Assembly (NCBI RefSeq): GCF_001186155.3
Contig: NZ_CP016540.2
Location: 434,001-498,000 of the forward strand
Reading direction: 5' to 3'
DNA length: 64,000 bases
Source: Planococcus versutus
GTDB taxonomy: Bacteria > Bacillota > Bacilli > Bacillales_A > Planococcaceae
The first letter of the stretch is position 1; every line of letters begins with the position of its first letter. A program made the translations under genes and the position numbers. The notes under the pieces are model-generated. The model ran no database searches. It saw nothing but the letters and a program-made list of their open reading frames with translations, and had not been told where the DNA came from. Shown here piece by piece: positions 62,915 to 64,000 of the stretch.

Positions 62915-63521
62915 ATTTTTTAGCTCGCCAACTCACAATTCGTTTTGGGTGGAAATAACTAAGTCCAATTAAGAACCCGGTAATCATTCCGGCGATATGT
63001 GCTGTAACATTAACATTCGGTGTTAGGAAAGTCATGACTATGCTAATAACGATAATTGGGAGTATAATTTGTTTGAGTTGAGGCAAAGCGCGCCCTCCAT
63101 AATACACCAATGCACCAAATGCGCCAAAGACTCCAAAAATTGCACCACTGGCCCCGACGTGTGAATATTCGAGCGGTTGTAAAAAGTACGTAGCTGCTGA
63201 AGCGAAAAGTCCAGCTAATAAATAAATGGTGATGAACCTAACTTTTCCTGTTAAGCGTTCTAACTCAGGTCCGAATAAGAACAACGAAAACATATTAAAC
63301 AGTAAATGCATCAATCCACCGTGTAGAAACATAGGTGTAAAAAAGCGCCACCAGTCTCCTTCTGCGATATAAAAGTTAGAACCGACACCATAAAAGAACA
63401 GCATGTCACCAATTCCTGGAAGCCAGGTTAGTACATGCACGAACAAGTTGAGCGCGATTAAAGTAGAAACTACTGGGTACATACGCAGATATTGCTTAAA
63501 GCTTTCTCTTCGAATAAACAT
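62913..63521 (-). CDS. Rhomboid-family intramembrane serine protease
   Basis: A 202-residue six-helix rhomboid (YdcA-like). RFFTPMFLHGGLMHLLFNMFSL holds the conserved WR/His-Asn block, VGASGAIFGVFGA the catalytic serine, and VNVTAHIAGMITGFLIG the catalytic histidine, so it should be an active protease. Helix order is normal. It diverges from acpS, as in B. subtilis. Confidence 0.95.
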   Translation of the reverse strand: MFIRRESFKQYLRMYPVVSTLIALNLFVHVLTWLPGIGDMLFFYGVGSNFYIAEGDWWRFFTPMFLHGGLMHLLFNMFSLFLFGPELERLTGKVRFITIYLLAGLFASAATYFLQPLEYSHVGASGAIFGVFGAFGALVYYGGRALPQLKQIILPIIVISIVMTFLTPNVNVTAHIAGMITGFLIGLSYFHPKRIVSWRAKK

Positions 63522-63589
63522 TTTGTCACCTCTATTTCATACGTTCAATTATAACCGTTACTTGTTTGTGATTGAAAGGAGAAACATTT

Positions 63590-63943
63590 ATGATTACAGG
63601 AATCGGGCTCGATATTGTCGAATTGTCACGAATTCGCCGATTAGATGAAAAATCGTCAAAATTTCGTATGCGTATATTGACACAGCGCGAGCAATCCGAA
63701 TATAGCAAACTAACTAAATTGAGAAAAGTAGAATTTTTAGCAGGTCGTTTTACGGCAAAAGAAGCTTTCTCTAAAGCCCTGGGGACAGGAATTGGCGGTG
63801 CCTGTTCTTTTCAAGATATCGAAATTAGAAAAGATAGCAAAGGCAAGCCTTCTATTTTTTTAAAGCAAGTAGAAACGGGGCTAGTATCTATTACGCATTC
63901 GAAAGATTTTGCTGCGGCACAAGTTCTTATACAAACAACTTAA
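63590..63943 (+). CDS. acpS: Holo-[acyl-carrier-protein] synthase
   Basis: A 117-residue phosphopantetheinyl transferase that activates ACP for fatty acid synthesis. ITGIGLDIVELSRI with Asp8, FLAGRFTAKEAFSKALGTG with the metal-binding Glu, and SITHSKDFAAAQV near the end identify it. ATG 63590 follows AAAGGAG. It is followed by alr after 15 bases; in B. subtilis a ydcC gene lies between the two. Confidence 0.97.
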   Translation: MITGIGLDIVELSRIRRLDEKSSKFRMRILTQREQSEYSKLTKLRKVEFLAGRFTAKEAFSKALGTGIGGACSFQDIEIRKDSKGKPSIFLKQVETGLVSITHSKDFAAAQVLIQTT

Positions 63944-63958
63944 TTGGGTGGTGTCAAA

Positions 63959-64000
63959 ATGACAGAATTTTATCGGCCGACAAAAGCGGTCATTAGTTTA
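63959..64000 (+). CDS. alr: Start of alanine racemase (cut by window edge)
   Basis: Only the first 14 codons (MTEFYRPTKAVISL) are in the window. GGGTGG precedes the ATG. The FYRPTxAxI pattern and the position after acpS fit alanine racemase, which supplies D-Ala for ddl and murF nearby. The call rests mainly on context. Confidence 0.7.
   Translation, partial: MTEFYRPTKAVISL

Overview
The window looks like chromosomal DNA of a low-GC Gram-positive bacterium of the order Bacillales, most likely Planococcaceae (Planococcus or Planomicrobium type). Nearly every gene has a recognisable Bacillus or Listeria counterpart. Shine-Dalgarno sequences are strong, GTG and TTG starts are common, and Rho-independent terminators are abundant. 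The right end follows the Bacillus subtilis order ddl-murF-cshA-ydbS-ydbT-rhomboid-acpS-alr. The genus is my inference from gene content and could not be tested. I saw no rRNA, tRNA, prophage, transposase or CRISPR array.

Layout. 1-3324: a fatty-acid or acyl-CoA utilisation operon (acyl-CoA dehydrogenase, cut by the window edge, family III CoA-transferase, acyl-CoA ligase). 3371-8843: a structured dispersed repeat, then a tryptophan T-box leader and trpD-trpC-trpF/trpB-trpA, with trpF and trpB in one reading frame and no trpE, followed closely by a 3-methyladenine DNA glycosylase. 8913-17180: stress and redox genes (PfpI-like protein, ArsB-like permease, DUF7662-GNAT fusion, Mn-dependent pyrophosphatase, DsbA-like protein, azoreductase, Rieske oxidoreductase, YceI), with tandem copies of the same repeat near 13 kb. 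17384-27364: murB, a penicillin-acylase-family enzyme, paired fluoride channels, SulP plus UspA, and a cadC-cadA metal-efflux operon with two identical operator palindromes. 27520-38828: mntR, cvfB, several GNAT acetyltransferases, small membrane proteins, MFS, lipid kinase, AraC regulator, YidC2 and a VanY-like carboxypeptidase. 38916-44474 (minus strand): cardiolipin synthase, a squalene/phytoene-synthase-family protein, a sucrose-phosphate phosphatase/synthase-like pair and an MBL hydrolase. 44643-47332: a FAD amine oxidase next to an unusual GNAT-aminotransferase fusion. 48036-52415: MFS and the csoR-copZ-copA copper system. 52589-64000: rodA, an SMR pair, ddl-murF, esterase, cshA, the two PH-domain proteins, rhomboid, acpS and the start of alr.

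A theme that links scattered loci is a set of sequences matching the general-stress sigma-B promoter (GTTTAA, 12-15 bp, GGGWAW). The best stand upstream of a 51-residue membrane protein (27675), a divergent pair at 31009-31060, a YtxH-like protein (32887) and the sucrose-phosphate synthase/phosphatase-like pair (43460). In B. subtilis the rsb-sigB locus lies a few genes beyond alr, so it may lie just past the right edge here. The combination suggests stress-induced synthesis of sucrose or a related glycoside as a protectant, which I regard as the most interesting hypothesis in the window. Other notable items are the 125-bp repeat with compensatory base changes, the trpF-trpB fusion, and the GNAT-aminotransferase/FAD-oxidase pair.
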